Assembly (NCBI RefSeq): GCF_024763615.1
Contig: NC_077224.1
Span: 39,566,712 to 39,630,711, forward strand
DNA length: 64,000 nucleotides
Reading direction: 5' to 3'
DNA from: Phlebotomus papatasi
Taxonomy: Eukaryota; Arthropoda; Insecta; Diptera; Psychodidae
Shown here: positions 10,601-19,765 of the stretch, piece after piece
Position numbering within the stretch: the first letter of the stretch is position 1
Layout: every line of letters starts with the position of its first letter
Program-made: the position numbers and the translations under genes
The notes under the pieces: generated by a model
Database searches by the model: none
What the model saw: the letters and a program-made list of their open reading frames with translations, nothing else
Told to the model about the DNA's origin: nothing

Positions 10601-13600
10601 AAAATTTATCTAGAGTCATGTGGCCATTACTAATTCGATGTATCTGGCATTAAATAAGGTAGAATAGTCTATTTCAAAACCTGCTCTAAATGGGATTTTT
10701 GATTCTCTGAGTTCCAGATAAATCAAAAAAAAACCATTCATATTGAAAAGTTTTATTAAAAAAAAATAATAAAAACCTCATTTGAAGTCGGTTCTGAACT
10801 TAGTCTATTTTATTGTATGTATGGTCATTTATTTTTAAGAGAACAATATTTTTCCTTAAACTTCTTTATTATACTGGATTGAATTGCAAGGATCGCAATC
10901 TATTAAAAAAAACCATTCCAGATTTCTTAAACACTCTAAAGATGGTGTAAATCAATTGAAAAAAAAACTAAATTAATAGGGTGGAGTAACCACTTATCGC
11001 CACTTTTAGGAAAAAGTGAAATTAATTGTATTATAACTTTTGACCCCTTATTATCAGATAACTCAAATTTGACATAAAGTTTCTTAGATATATTGGCTCT
11101 AAATTCGTCAAAACCATAGTCATACAATTTAACGCGGGAGTACATAAACAACTGATTTTTATTAACAATGCAAAAATAACCACTTCGCCGCCACTTTTTA
11201 CCACTTTTCGCCAGTTCTGTAACCAGTTCTCGCCACCCACTTGGAAAAGTTCAAACTCGATTATTTCGAGCAATATTATGCAAAGAATACATTCAGCATT
11301 TCTTTTTCCTCATGATCACCTTATTAGTACTCACATTAAAAGATTTTTCTTTACTGTTATTTGAGAAATCAAATTATTAGACTATTGCAGACAGTAAACA
11401 AAGCAGATTTGACAACTGAGAATATATGAAGTGAAGTTAGCGTCGTCTGTTGAAAAGCTATGGCGAGAAGTTGTGATTCAATTTTAGAATATTACCACTT
11501 TACGCCATGGCTCATTTTTACATTAAAATAATATAAAATGAAATATTAACTAACTAAATCAGAGGTGTGCAAGAAACCGTTGAAACCGAATTAACGTCAA
11601 AATAAGTTTGTTATAGTAGCGTTTTGACCATTGACGTACATGTTTCATTTGACGTTAATTCGGTTTCAACGGTTTCTTGCACACCTCTGAACTAAATACA
11701 AATTTTAAGTATTCTTCAAATGTAATTAAATGTTCAATAGACAAATTATTGATTCAAAATCGTAAATTTTGTTCGATAAAAGTTTCATGACACTTACGAT
11801 GTTTGGTAAGAAATATTGGATTCGATGCACTTGCTTAAAATATTCCTCTAAAAAATGCTCAAACATTTAAATTCAAAACAAAAAATGAGTGTTTTTCGAC
11901 TTTATACCTAGCAGCAATAAAAATGCAAGTAACTTTGCGGCTCATTTATTTCATAAATCGTGAAAAATAGCAATTTCAATATAAGTGGCGAGAAGTGGTG
12001 ATTCCACCCTACACTTGAATTAATGTGTTCAGTAGGAGAATTCTGTACTTTTCGTGGCATTGTCACGCGTGATTTCGAAACCTGACAATGCCATTCGAGC
12101 TTTTTTTGTCATATCATATGAGTTCGAAAATGCTATTCATTTATTTTTAATGAAATCCCTTTACTTGACGATTTTATGAAAATACAGTACGTGTTGGTTG
12201 ATTTGTTTAACGAAATTCATTGTCATTTGAATTGCCAGAAATCTCAAATATGTGACTTCTAACAATGCCACGTGAGCTGAAATGGCAATGTCACGGGTAC
12301 AGAATCGCATTTTCGAAAAAGCTCTCCTAAGATTCGAGGAGAAATTCTGTAACGCATTTTTTCGAAAATGCGATTCTGTAGCCGTGACATTGCCATTTGA
12401 GCTCACGTGGCATTGTCAGAAGGGTCAGAAGTCACATATTGAGATTTCTGGCAATTCAAATGACAATGAATTTCGTTAAACAAATCAATCAAGACGTACT
12501 GTATTTTCATAAAATCAAGTAAAGGGATTTCACTAAAAAATCAATGAATTGCATTTTCGAACTCATATGATATGACAAAAAAGCTCGAATGGCATTGTCA
12601 GGTTTCGAACTCATGTGTGACAATGCCACGAGAATTACAGAATTCTCCTACAGGATCAGTTTATTACTGGATTGTAACCAATTAGAACCGATTTAGATTT
12701 GTCAAGGATTCCAGGACCTTTCAAATGAATCCAAATTTGTCACAATCTATTGAGAAATACGCTCTCTAGAGCGGATAACCTTTTGACCTTGAAAAAATTT
12801 CAATTAGTTTTGGGTCTTTAAATTTAAGCAATTTTTATCTGATATTATCATCAGATCTCTATGCTACTCAATGCTGGTGCTCTCGTTGACGAGTGCAATC
12901 TGCAAGATGTCACCCCGCTCATGGAGGCCATCCAGATGAAGAATGTCCCTGCCGCTAAGTTGCTGATTGAGCGTGGTGCCAATATCAATTTGCAGGATCG
13001 TGAGGGTGAGTTGCAAATTTAATTATTTCGTATGCTGTTTTTTTTTTCTCTCTGATTCAATTTCGCGTTTGATTGATGCATAAAACAAAAAAAAAAGCTG
13101 GTTAGAGTGAAAAAAATGGTTTTTCAAGGTCTCTCGCCTCTCTGTCTTGCCGTCATGAGTGAATCTGTGGAGTTGGTGAGGCTGTTGCTAGAGAGAAATT
13201 GTCGGATTGTGCTATCGCACAATCTTCTTCACAAATCAATAGCTGCAAATAACAATGAACTGATAAAGTTGCTGGTGGAGGCAGGGGATAATGTCAATGC
13301 TAGGGATACCTTTGGACTGTCAGCATTTGAGAAGTTGATTACGTTCGGAAATGAGGAAATGGTGTTATTTTTGCGGCAATATGCCCCAAAGAGTGCTACA
13401 TGCTCATCTGAGTCCACAGAGATCTTTATGGCCATCAATATTCAATGTAAGCCAAAGTTTCAGCGAATGCTGAATTTACTGTTGCATCTCAATAGTGATA
13501 TCGATGCTACATTATGGAATGAGACTCCGCTCTCGGCCACAATTCGCGTCAAGCAGTATGACTATGCTAAGATTCTCATAAGGGAGGGTTGCTCAGTGAA

Positions 13601-13994
13601 AATTCCCCAAATGGGAAATTCGGTGGAATTGCTGAGGCGCGATGGCACAACGCTTATACTAAAGTACCTCATAAATGCTGGTCTACGACTCTGGGACTTT
13701 CCGGATGTTGTGGCATCGATAAAGGTGCCCCCATGGTCTGGGGGTGTCCAAACAATTGAACACTATCTCACTCATACAGCCAGAAATCCCCTTTCTCTGC
13801 AACAACTTGCCCGGATTCGCATACGCGATGCTCTGAGGCAGAGAATGAAGAAATCTCTAGAGAAAGTCTTTAGGTTCTCAGCAGTCAATGCCAATATTGA
13901 CTATACTAGTTCGATGTTTGAGGAGTGTGTTCAGAGTCTTGGATTACCAAGAAGACTCATAGATTATGTCTATAGATTCTCAGATTTAGAATAA
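4656..13994 (+). CDS. Ankyrin-repeat and SOCS-box (ASB-like) protein, five exons
   Basis: Exons 4656-4869, 4963-5194, 5284-5620, 12855-13005 and 13129-13994 join in frame through GT-AG introns to give 599 residues. I chose the ATG at 4656 because similarity to a repeat begins soon after; in-frame codons upstream are open but look like UTR. Ankyrin repeats run through most of the protein, for example YAPIHYAAKFGHMICVKLLL, GKTALHIACEFQHKSVVELL, TPLMEAIQMKNVPAAKLLIE and LSPLCLAVMSESVELVRLLL. The last ~68 residues form a SOCS box. Its elongin-BC part is LSLQQLARIRIRDAL (about 534-548) and its cullin part is LGLPRRLIDYVYR (about 582-594). In the family such proteins recruit substrates to elongin/Cullin-5 ubiquitin ligases. 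The gap between the two SOCS parts is longer than usual. I cannot name the exact ASB orthologue. The exons are well supported; the start is moderately supported. Confidence 0.88.
7226..7410 (+). repeat. Truncated pogo-like MITE (CAGTAGACTCTC family)
   Basis: Starts CAGTAGACTGTCGCTCATTC, followed by GGCTCTTTTTCAATCGGGCG and the family body (GACAATTTTCATGTTTAATT). It is the reverse complement of much of 1190-1360. The right end is lost where the 7412-7821 element begins. Confidence 0.6.
7412..7821. mobile_element. ~410 bp MITE, 'TTATCACACTTGCACATT' family, copy 1
   Basis: Left end GCGTTATCACACTTGCACAT followed by TAAAATTTTAATGTG and ATTAATGTGAATC-type motifs. The right end is the same in reverse (CACATTAAT... 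then TGCAAGTGTGATGACACAG). The arms are about 80 bp. A second, similar copy is at 51323-51735. Confidence 0.75.
7876..8092. mobile_element. MITE of the 'ACCTTTTAGATC' family, copy 1
   Basis: Left end CACACCTTTTAGATCTGG followed by AAAATTTCATGAAGTCGAAA. Right end TTTCGACTTCATAAAATTTT followed by CCTGATCTAAAAGGTGT. Other copies are at 17973-18225 and 37757-37988; a fragment follows at 8098-8145. Confidence 0.65.
8479..8707. mobile_element. 229 bp MITE with TAGGGTGGAATC ends
   Basis: Ends are TAGGGTGGAATCATCACTTA and, in reverse, TGATGATTCCACCCTA. Inner inverted pieces (AAAATCTTAAGTTCTTAC / GTAAGGACTTAAGATTTTTG) lengthen the arms. The larger element at 10977-12011 shares the terminal TAGGGTGGA. 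Confidence 0.7.
8882..9297. mobile_element. Large foldback element, ~415 bp palindrome
   Basis: The two arms are nearly full length. GGACAGAATCACATTGACAG at the left matches the reverse of CAATGTGATTCTGCCC at the right. ACTCGGTGGCACTAGGTG at about 8991 matches CACCTAATGCCACCGAGT at about 9160. The centre is near 9085, where TGAGCAAAAA faces TTTTTGCTCA. It lies in a transcribed intron. Confidence 0.8.
10540..10680 (+). repeat. Decayed LINE 3' fragment
   Basis: AGAGCGAAAGGGAAAATTTA followed by AGAGTCATGTGGCCATTACTAA resembles the fuller LINE tail at 30040-30274 (GAGCGAAAGAGGGGG, GAGTCATGTGG, CCATTAACAACTCG). It is strongly diverged and short, so the assignment rests on this one similarity. Confidence 0.4.
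10977..12011. mobile_element. ~1.03 kb element with TAGGGTGGA ends
   Basis: Left end TAGGGTGGAGTAACCACTTA then TCGCCACTTTT. Right end AAGTGGCGAGAAGTGGTG then ATTCCACCCTA. The CGCCACTT motif recurs inside in both orientations. There is no ORF of a transposase. It is interrupted by the 130-bp hAT-like element at 11560-11689. A related fragment is at 36290-37000. Confidence 0.65.
11560..11689. mobile_element. hAT-like MITE, 130 bp, perfect 8-bp target duplication
   Basis: The ends CAGAGGTGTGCAAGAAACCG and CGGTTTCTTGCACACCTCTG are exact inverses. They are flanked on both sides by AACTAAAT (11552-11559 and 11690-11697). An 8-bp duplication and a CAGAGGTG terminus are typical of the hAT superfamily. 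It sits inside the 10977-12011 element and is therefore younger. Confidence 0.88.
12033..12650. mobile_element. Large foldback element, ~618 bp palindrome
   Basis: Begins TAGGAGAATTCTGTA and ends TACAGAATTCTCCTA. The arms are about 300 bp and read almost the same outward from the centre near 12342: TGACAATGCCATTCGAGC at 12083 faces GCTCGAATGGCATTGTCA at 12582. The ends resemble those of the 48056-48305 element (TAGGGGAATTCTGTA). It lies near the 3' end of intron 3 of the ankyrin/SOCS gene. Confidence 0.85.
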
Positions 13995-14641
13995 GTCTCT
14001 AAAAATTTTTAGAAGATAAGAAAAAGTATAAGCAGAAAAGTGCTGAAAATTCTCAAATTGCTATAACGAAGAGACTCTCAAATTCACTTTCAATATTTTC
14101 TGTTGTGTAGAAGAATTATAATAGATTGAAAGAGTCAACAACTTTTTAAGCTCAAGGACGAACAAATGGTTCAATTAAAGCAAATTGAACAATCTTGGAA
14201 TACTTTTCGCACGACTTTATGACGTAGTGAAAATGATTAGATCAACATTTTGATATCTATCATTGATCTCTCACTATTACTAATATAATAATTTTTTCAT
14301 CAGAGCTTTAATAAATTATGGACTGGTTCTATAAAACATTTTGCTGCTGGATAAATGCATTTTTATATGATGGGGGATCTTGTTGGAGAGCATGGAAAGT
14401 TTCAGTAATTTAGCCACAGACAGAATATTAATCAATTTAAAGCAATTGAATAAACTTGAATAGCTTCGCACGACTATTAGATTTTGTGTTGCAGATGAGA
14501 TAACTACTTGGTATTTACATATTTTGGATCTTACAGAATTCCAAAGTATTCTTCCAAGAACACTTAAAAGAAAAATTTGCAAGTGAAAAAAGGTTCTTTT
14601 AATGCCCAAAAAGATACTAGGATGCGTAATTTTTGATTTTA

Positions 14642-16240
14642 TCAAGGGGGAGATATTAGGGTCGGAAGTGGTGTACAGCTGAAAATGAAGTACTTGGAAG
14701 TCTTTGGAAGTGGGAGTGTCCGAAAATAAAGTCTTCTCTGTTTAATTCTGAATTTTAGAGATTATACGCTACTTTTAGCTCAGATTTTAAATTCGAGTGG
14801 CAAAAATACGTAAAGAACGAAAAGGTTTCTTTGTAGTATTTAATGTTAATCCAATTTTGGAAAGGCCTAAATGATAGACTTCCATTCCATTTCATTGAGC
14901 ATTTTGGGCTTTTTATTTAGATCGTGTTTAAATGACTGAAAAGTGACTTGAAAAATTTCGATATAGAGATTTATTCTTGAAAAGATCAACTTTATCTTAA
15001 ACGGTCTCTAACATAAACGGCAATATTGTGGGTATTCGAGTGGAAGACAATTGAAGAGGTTGAAGAGATTATTAAGATTTTGGAAAACAATAATTCGATC
15101 GACTTTCGCTATTTAGAAAAACTTGGATGTATTTAAAAGCTTGATACGTGGGTGCTACATCTCTTCACTGAAAAGAATAAAGGGAACTGTAGGAACTGTA
15201 CTACGGGTTATTACGGTACTTTTTAGTGGTAACTTTAATCTAAGACTTCTCTATCCAATTGCGGAGTAGAGGATTTGCCGGATTCTATGCTGTGGTTCAA
15301 CGGATATATATGAAGTCTTTGCGGTTAACGGGAGTGAAATAAGAGCGTGGTAGTGCATGGTGCTCCGAGAATAACCCTAATCCGAGCTATGCTGTCGGAT
15401 GATCTATTTTGCAGAGTGAATTAAATAACTTTTTCAAATGTGACAAGAAACTTTTAGACGATAAAAATGATCAACTTTTGGAAAACAATTATTTTGGATA
15501 CGATCTTAAATAAAACATTTTTTTAAATGCACAGGCAACTCATTTGCAAAAAGAAAAATTTTAAGAAGTATTTATCATTTTTTCACCTGATTTCTTGAAT
15601 ATAACTTTGTCAAGAATTTTTTGGTCAATACTGTACTTCTGAAGTGCTAAATTAGTTGTTGCACTCGTACTTTTGGTCTCTTGCAGACTTTCCAAAACAA
15701 TTTCAACCAATTAGAAACGACCATACTTTTTTTTTGAGACCTCTTTTCCAGAAGTAGCTTCACTGGTCTGTTGTGGCCTCTACACACTAGAAAAATTTAT
15801 GTTCATATTGAAGATAATTGCCTACGCTTATGTAGGAAGAACTCTAAAAAATGGACATATTTTTCTCTAGTGTGTAGACCATTAGAAAATGCATAGAAAG
15901 AAATTCTGTTGGTCATAAAATACAGATAATAATAAAATATCATTAGTATGCAAGAATATCTGCTGCTATTAAAATATTATTATAAAATATTAAGAAAAAA
16001 TTTTAAAGGAAATACATGTAAAAATAAATTTCTTAAGATTTTTTTAAAAGTGTTCTTACTTATATTTTTCATAATATTAAACAAATTATTGATTCCTAAG
16101 TATGAGAAGTGCAAGAAGTGCTGGATGTATTGCAGCATTTTTGAGAGTCTTTCGAAACGCTGGAAGTGTAAAGGGTTCCAAATTGTGGAAGTGTCTGGAA
16201 GTGGTGTACACATTTTCATCCTAATATGTCGCCCTTGGAT
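14642..16240. mobile_element. Possible 1.6 kb inverted-repeat element
   Basis: AAGGGGGAGATATTAGGGTC then GGAAGTGGTGTACA at the left partly matches the reverse of ATCCTAATATGTCGCCCTTG at the right. Short GGAAGTG-type motifs appear at both ends. No transposase was found. The pairing is imperfect, so this call is tentative. It contains the 15780-15877 foldback. Confidence 0.35.
15780..15877. mobile_element. Short foldback element, TACACACTAG family
   Basis: CTACACACTAGAAAAATTTA then GTTCATATTGAAG on the left pairs with TGGACATATTTTTCTCTAG then TGTGTAG on the right. Close relative of 2141-2237. Confidence 0.65.
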
Positions 16241-16434
16241 TTTATTGAATATTTAAATTTTGAATTGACGTTAAAGACTGATTCGTATCCTGCATAAAAG
16301 ATCTTTTATTTTAAAGTATCAAATATCTTTACGGTTTTACAACAAGATGTAACAAACTTCACTGGAACTGAAATTGAACCAGAAATTTCAAGCAACTTTG
16401 ATTAGTTTCCGATTCTTTGAAAAAATAGTCTAGG

Positions 16435-16645
16435 GTACCGTAGAGTAAGATGGGGTAATTTGGAATCATGTATAATTTTGAACTTTAAAATTTTCTAACA
16501 GGTTTAGGACAGCAAAAGAAAAAAAAAATAACGAGGAAGTACTACTTCTTTGTAGTTTTCCTTTTCTTTTTGACCGTCTGAAACAGTGAAAAATTTCAAA
16601 ATTCGAAAATAGGCATGATTTGGAATTATTCCGTCTTTCCCAAAG
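16435..16645. repeat. Decayed MITE, 'TAAGATGGGGTAATTTGGAA' family
   Basis: TAGAGTAAGATGGGGTAATT at the left and GATTTGGAATTATTCCGTC at the right resemble the clean copy at 56578-56761, including the inner TTTAAAATTTTC segment. The right end is degraded. Confidence 0.5.
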
Positions 16646-16725
16646 GGTTATGCCTTATGCCCTAGACACACTTACGACTTAAGCCGAGAGACGACTTAGT
16701 AGAAAATTATGGTAATGTAGTTTAA

Positions 16726-17416
16726 CCCTTTAACGACGAGACACTTTTTACGGAGCGAAAATCAACAATAAAAATTTAACCGATAAACAAAATCAATTGA
16801 ACGTCTTACATTTGACTTCGGAAACTCCAACAGAGGTCTGATTCGGTGCGTGTTTTACCTCTACGAGCGATAGGAACAAAAATAGCCCAAAAATTTAAGT
16901 AATTTTTCTGATAATACCAATGAACCATAATTTTCAGTCTAATGAAAAATATTGTATATGAGTATTGTAGTTTCTTTTTCCAAAACGGTTAAAAATTAAA
17001 TAAAGCTTGAAAATTAAATTAAATAAAGCTTAAAAATTTACTATATAGCAAATAGCTGGAGACTTGCAAGAAATATCCTAGATTCCTTCAACCTTCTACT
17101 TTGCAATTACGTACAAACATAGGGGAAAGTGCCCATGCTTGATACCACTGGAAGCTTCGTAATGACTAAATTTCTCCTATGTTTCTCAATAAACGTAACT
17201 CCGCAATATATTTTAAAAACTAGCCACTTTCTCATAGTTTTTAAAATATGGTTGCGACAAGTCAAATATATATTGTGAGACATAGAAAATTTAGTCATTA
17301 CGAAGCTTCCAATGGTATCAAGCATGGGCACCTTCCCCTAAGAAAAAAATTACTTTAGGTAACCAAAAAAAAAATTTTCTTTATGGGACACCGGTGTTCC
17401 AATCGTCCTTAAAGGG
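16726..17416. mobile_element. piggyBac-like MITE, 691 bp, TTAA target duplication
   Basis: Flanked by TTAA (16722-16725 and 17417-17420). The termini CCCTTTAACGACGA and TCGTCCTTAAAGGG are inverted repeats. TTAA duplication with CCC/GGG termini is the mark of piggyBac-type elements. No transposase ORF. It is itself interrupted by 17120-17340. A related right end (TCGTCCTTAAAGCGTTAA) occurs at about 59112-59129. Confidence 0.8.
17120..17340. mobile_element. Innermost nested MITE, 221 bp
   Basis: Left arm TAGGGGAAAGTGCCCATGCT, TGATACCACTGGAAGC, TTCGTAATGACTAAATTT. The right arm repeats all three blocks in reverse and ends CACCTTCCCCTA. The arms are about 55 bp with only a few mismatches. It lies inside the piggyBac-like element at 16726-17416. 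Confidence 0.85.
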
Positions 17417-17480
17417 TTAATTATTATTTCGAATATAATTACGCTAAGCCGTCTCTCGGCTAATCCTCAGGTCTGTCGAA

Positions 17481-17689
17481 GCCCTTAGACACACTTACGA
17501 CTTAAGCCGAGAGACGGCTAAACGTCATTATAATCAAATTTGATTAAATCCTCATCAGTTTCCCACTAAGTCGTTTTTCGCCTGAAGCCGAGAGACGGAT
17601 TGGTCAGGAGGAAATGTAATCATAATTATTTTGATTATACTTACGTTAAGCCGTTTCTAGGCTTATGCCGTAAGTCTGTCTAGAAGAGC
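17481..17689. mobile_element. MITE of the 'ACACTTACGACTTAAGCC' family, adjacent copy
   Basis: Starts GCCCTTAGACACACTTACGA then CTTAAGCCGAGAGACGGCTA. Ends GGCTTATGCCGTAAGTCTGT then CTAG. It directly abuts, and shares GCCC with, the split copy to its left. An inner AAGCCGAGAGACGGATTGG suggests a further partial duplication. Confidence 0.6.
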
Positions 17690-17972
17690 ATTACAAACGT
17701 TTCTAAAAGCTTTTTCTGTGGTTTTCTAATAGGTTTCACCGTGCAAAGTCTATATAATCGTGCATTTAGGAATATTTTCTAATTCTTCCGAAGACAAATT
17801 TATTTTTAGGATGTTTCCTGCGAAAAAATGTATTTTTTACGATTATTAAAGTTATAATCATAATTTGGGCATTTTTAGACTCGCTTTTATAACTTTTTGA
17901 AATATGCGTAGTTTGTCTGACGGTCGCTAGTGGCATTGCCGGCATTGGAATCGCATGTTTAATGGCTCCGCG

Positions 17973-18225
17973 CCACACCCTTTAGATCAGGAAAATTTAA
18001 TAAAACTAAAATTCACATCTCTTTCTTACTTAAAAGTTTCGCAGATGTCCGTCTCATTCTTTAGCACTTTTCTTCTTCTTCTTTTAAGTGTCAAAACAAA
18101 TTCAATTTGGTTTAAACCAATTTTGAATGTGAAAGAGTGAGATAGACATATACAAGTTTGATGAAGAAATTGAATGTGAATTTGGATTTCATGAAATGGT
18201 GATCCTGATTAAAAACGTGTGACGG
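17973..18225. mobile_element. MITE of the 'ACCTTTTAGATC' family, copy 2
   Basis: Left CACACCCTTTAGATCAGG, AAAATTTAATAAAACTAAAA. Right GATTTCATGAAATGGTGATC. Inner inverted pieces GTGTCAAAACAAATTCAATT and CAATTTTGAATGTGAAAGAG. Related to 7876-8092 and 37757-37988. Confidence 0.55.
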
Positions 18226-19765
18226 AGGCATAACCCAAATTTGTGATTTAAATTCAAATATAATTTTTTGAGGATGATCTGAGTAAGTTTTCTAAATTTA
18301 TTACTGATCTATTATGCCCTATTTTATTCTTCATTAATTTGTGATTAATCGGAATTTATTGAAAGAACCAAAGTCCATGAAATGATGGATTTTGAAGAAT
18401 CACAAAATCTATCATTTTTTTTTTAAGAAAAATTATCAAAAGTTTACAGCAATTTTGCATCGCTAATAAATTAAATAAAATTGCCGGAAAAGTTTTTGAT
18501 ATTGTATTGATCTCTTGAACAATTAAGAAAAGAAATTGAACAGAAACTCTAAGAAATTGTTGTAGAGTATGGAAAATTTTAGTTTTTTAGCAATACATCA
18601 TTTTTTTTTTAATTATTTTAATTGCTTTTCAGAGGCTTTTCTACTAATTGTGATAGAAAAATTATAATAGAAACAAAAAAAATTATGGAGTTTTAGGAAG
18701 AAGCACTGAATTGAGCCAATACTCATTAGATATTCTTGACTCTTTCATACATTATTCAATATACAGCCTTAAAAAAAAATTGTGAGCAATTTGGGAATTT
18801 GCAGAAAGAACAGGAAAGATTTTTAGATGGTTAACAGTGTTTCCCAGAACTTGGAAAAAATATTCTGCAAAAAAATAAAAAATTGTAGAGAAATTAATTT
18901 TTGACAGAAAAAAAAAATAGTAAGATTCTTCTCAGAACATTATAAATGATATTCATTGAAAATATTTGTATTCTAGAAGGTATTATTAATCATGGAATGA
19001 ATTATAAAACAAATCAAGTTTATTGGATTTTTTGTTACAAGATTTTTATAAAAGATAAACTTGCTTCAATTTGCATTTCTCGAGGAGTTCAAGGAGGTTT
19101 AAAAGAACAAGTAAGAGTTTTTTTGCACAAGGAAATTATCCTTGATTTTTTATAAAATAAAATCGATGAAAAAAATTGAATAGAAAAATTAAAAATTTAT
19201 AAAGTTGCAGAAAATAAAACTTTGTTGCTATCCATCGATCGTGTTATTGGTAAATTGCAAATTAATAATCCAAATAGCAAATTAAAGCAATTATTTGCCA
19301 AGACAGAATGTCTTTTGAAGTCTAATTGAAAAGTTGTTAGCATAAGAATAACATTTATACTGCATTTATATCGCTTCTTCATGTAAATTGAATGGCTTTA
19401 TTGTTGAGAATGTTAGCAATTTAAGTGATTCTGTGGCATCTCCAGTGAATAACTTTAAATTATATGTGATTAATATTGGATTACCATTGTAGATTGTAAG
19501 AAATCCATAAAAGCTTATGCATTTTTTTTTTACCTGGCGATTAGAATACCTTATTTGGTGAGAACGACAATTTGCACAATCTGATTTGGGAAACACTGAT
19601 TGATAGAGTTGCAGGAGATTTTAATGAATAAGAGACATTTATTTGAAAGTCACAAAGAAAAACTCTGTATTTTAAAATGTAATTTCATTGTAACAATTAT
19701 TATAGATTAAATTGCCTCTGAATATTGCGAAATGAGACTCTCAACGGAGGGATTTTTCTTTACAT

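Larger units (their letters stand above)
5621..12854 (+). other. Third intron of the ankyrin/SOCS gene (7.2 kb)
   Basis: The intron runs from GTGAGTAAAA to a polypyrimidine-poor TTATCATCAG acceptor. No exon is recognisable inside. It holds the mobile elements listed at 7226-7410, 7412-7821, 7876-8092, 8479-8707, 8882-9297, 10540-10680, 10977-12011 (with 11560-11689 nested) and 12033-12650. The remainder (about 5621-7225 and 9300-10540) is AT-rich, without a supported feature. Confidence 0.7.
16659..17484. mobile_element. MITE of the 'ACACTTACGACTTAAGCC' family, split by insertion
   Basis: Left part GCCCTAGACACACTTACGAC, TTAAGCCGAGAGACG. Right part GCCGTCTCTCGGCTAATCCT, CAGGTCTGTCGAAGCCC. The two halves together match the intact copy at 3705-3840 in reverse. 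They are separated by the TTAA-flanked element at 16726-17416. Confidence 0.75.
13995..19765. other. Intergenic region between the ankyrin/SOCS gene and ANKRD39
   Basis: The two genes point towards each other. Supported contents are the elements at 14642-16240, 15780-15877, 16435-16645, 16659-17484 (nested), 17481-17689 and 17973-18225. The stretches 13995-14640 and 18230-19765 hold only AT-rich sequence, with no supported gene or repeat. The ankyrin/SOCS 3' UTR and a poly(A) site are expected near 14000-14320; an AATAAATT at about 14310 is a candidate signal. Confidence 0.55.

Noticed and set aside
7876..12650. Possible CRISPR-like spacing of repeats
   Set aside because: The repeats are unrelated inverted-repeat transposons in a eukaryotic intron, not direct repeats with uniform spacers.
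15948..16256. Plus-strand frame of 102 codons rich in Lys, Ile and Phe
   Set aside because: Composition reflects AT-rich DNA. It overlaps the right end of a possible inverted-repeat element and has no homology.
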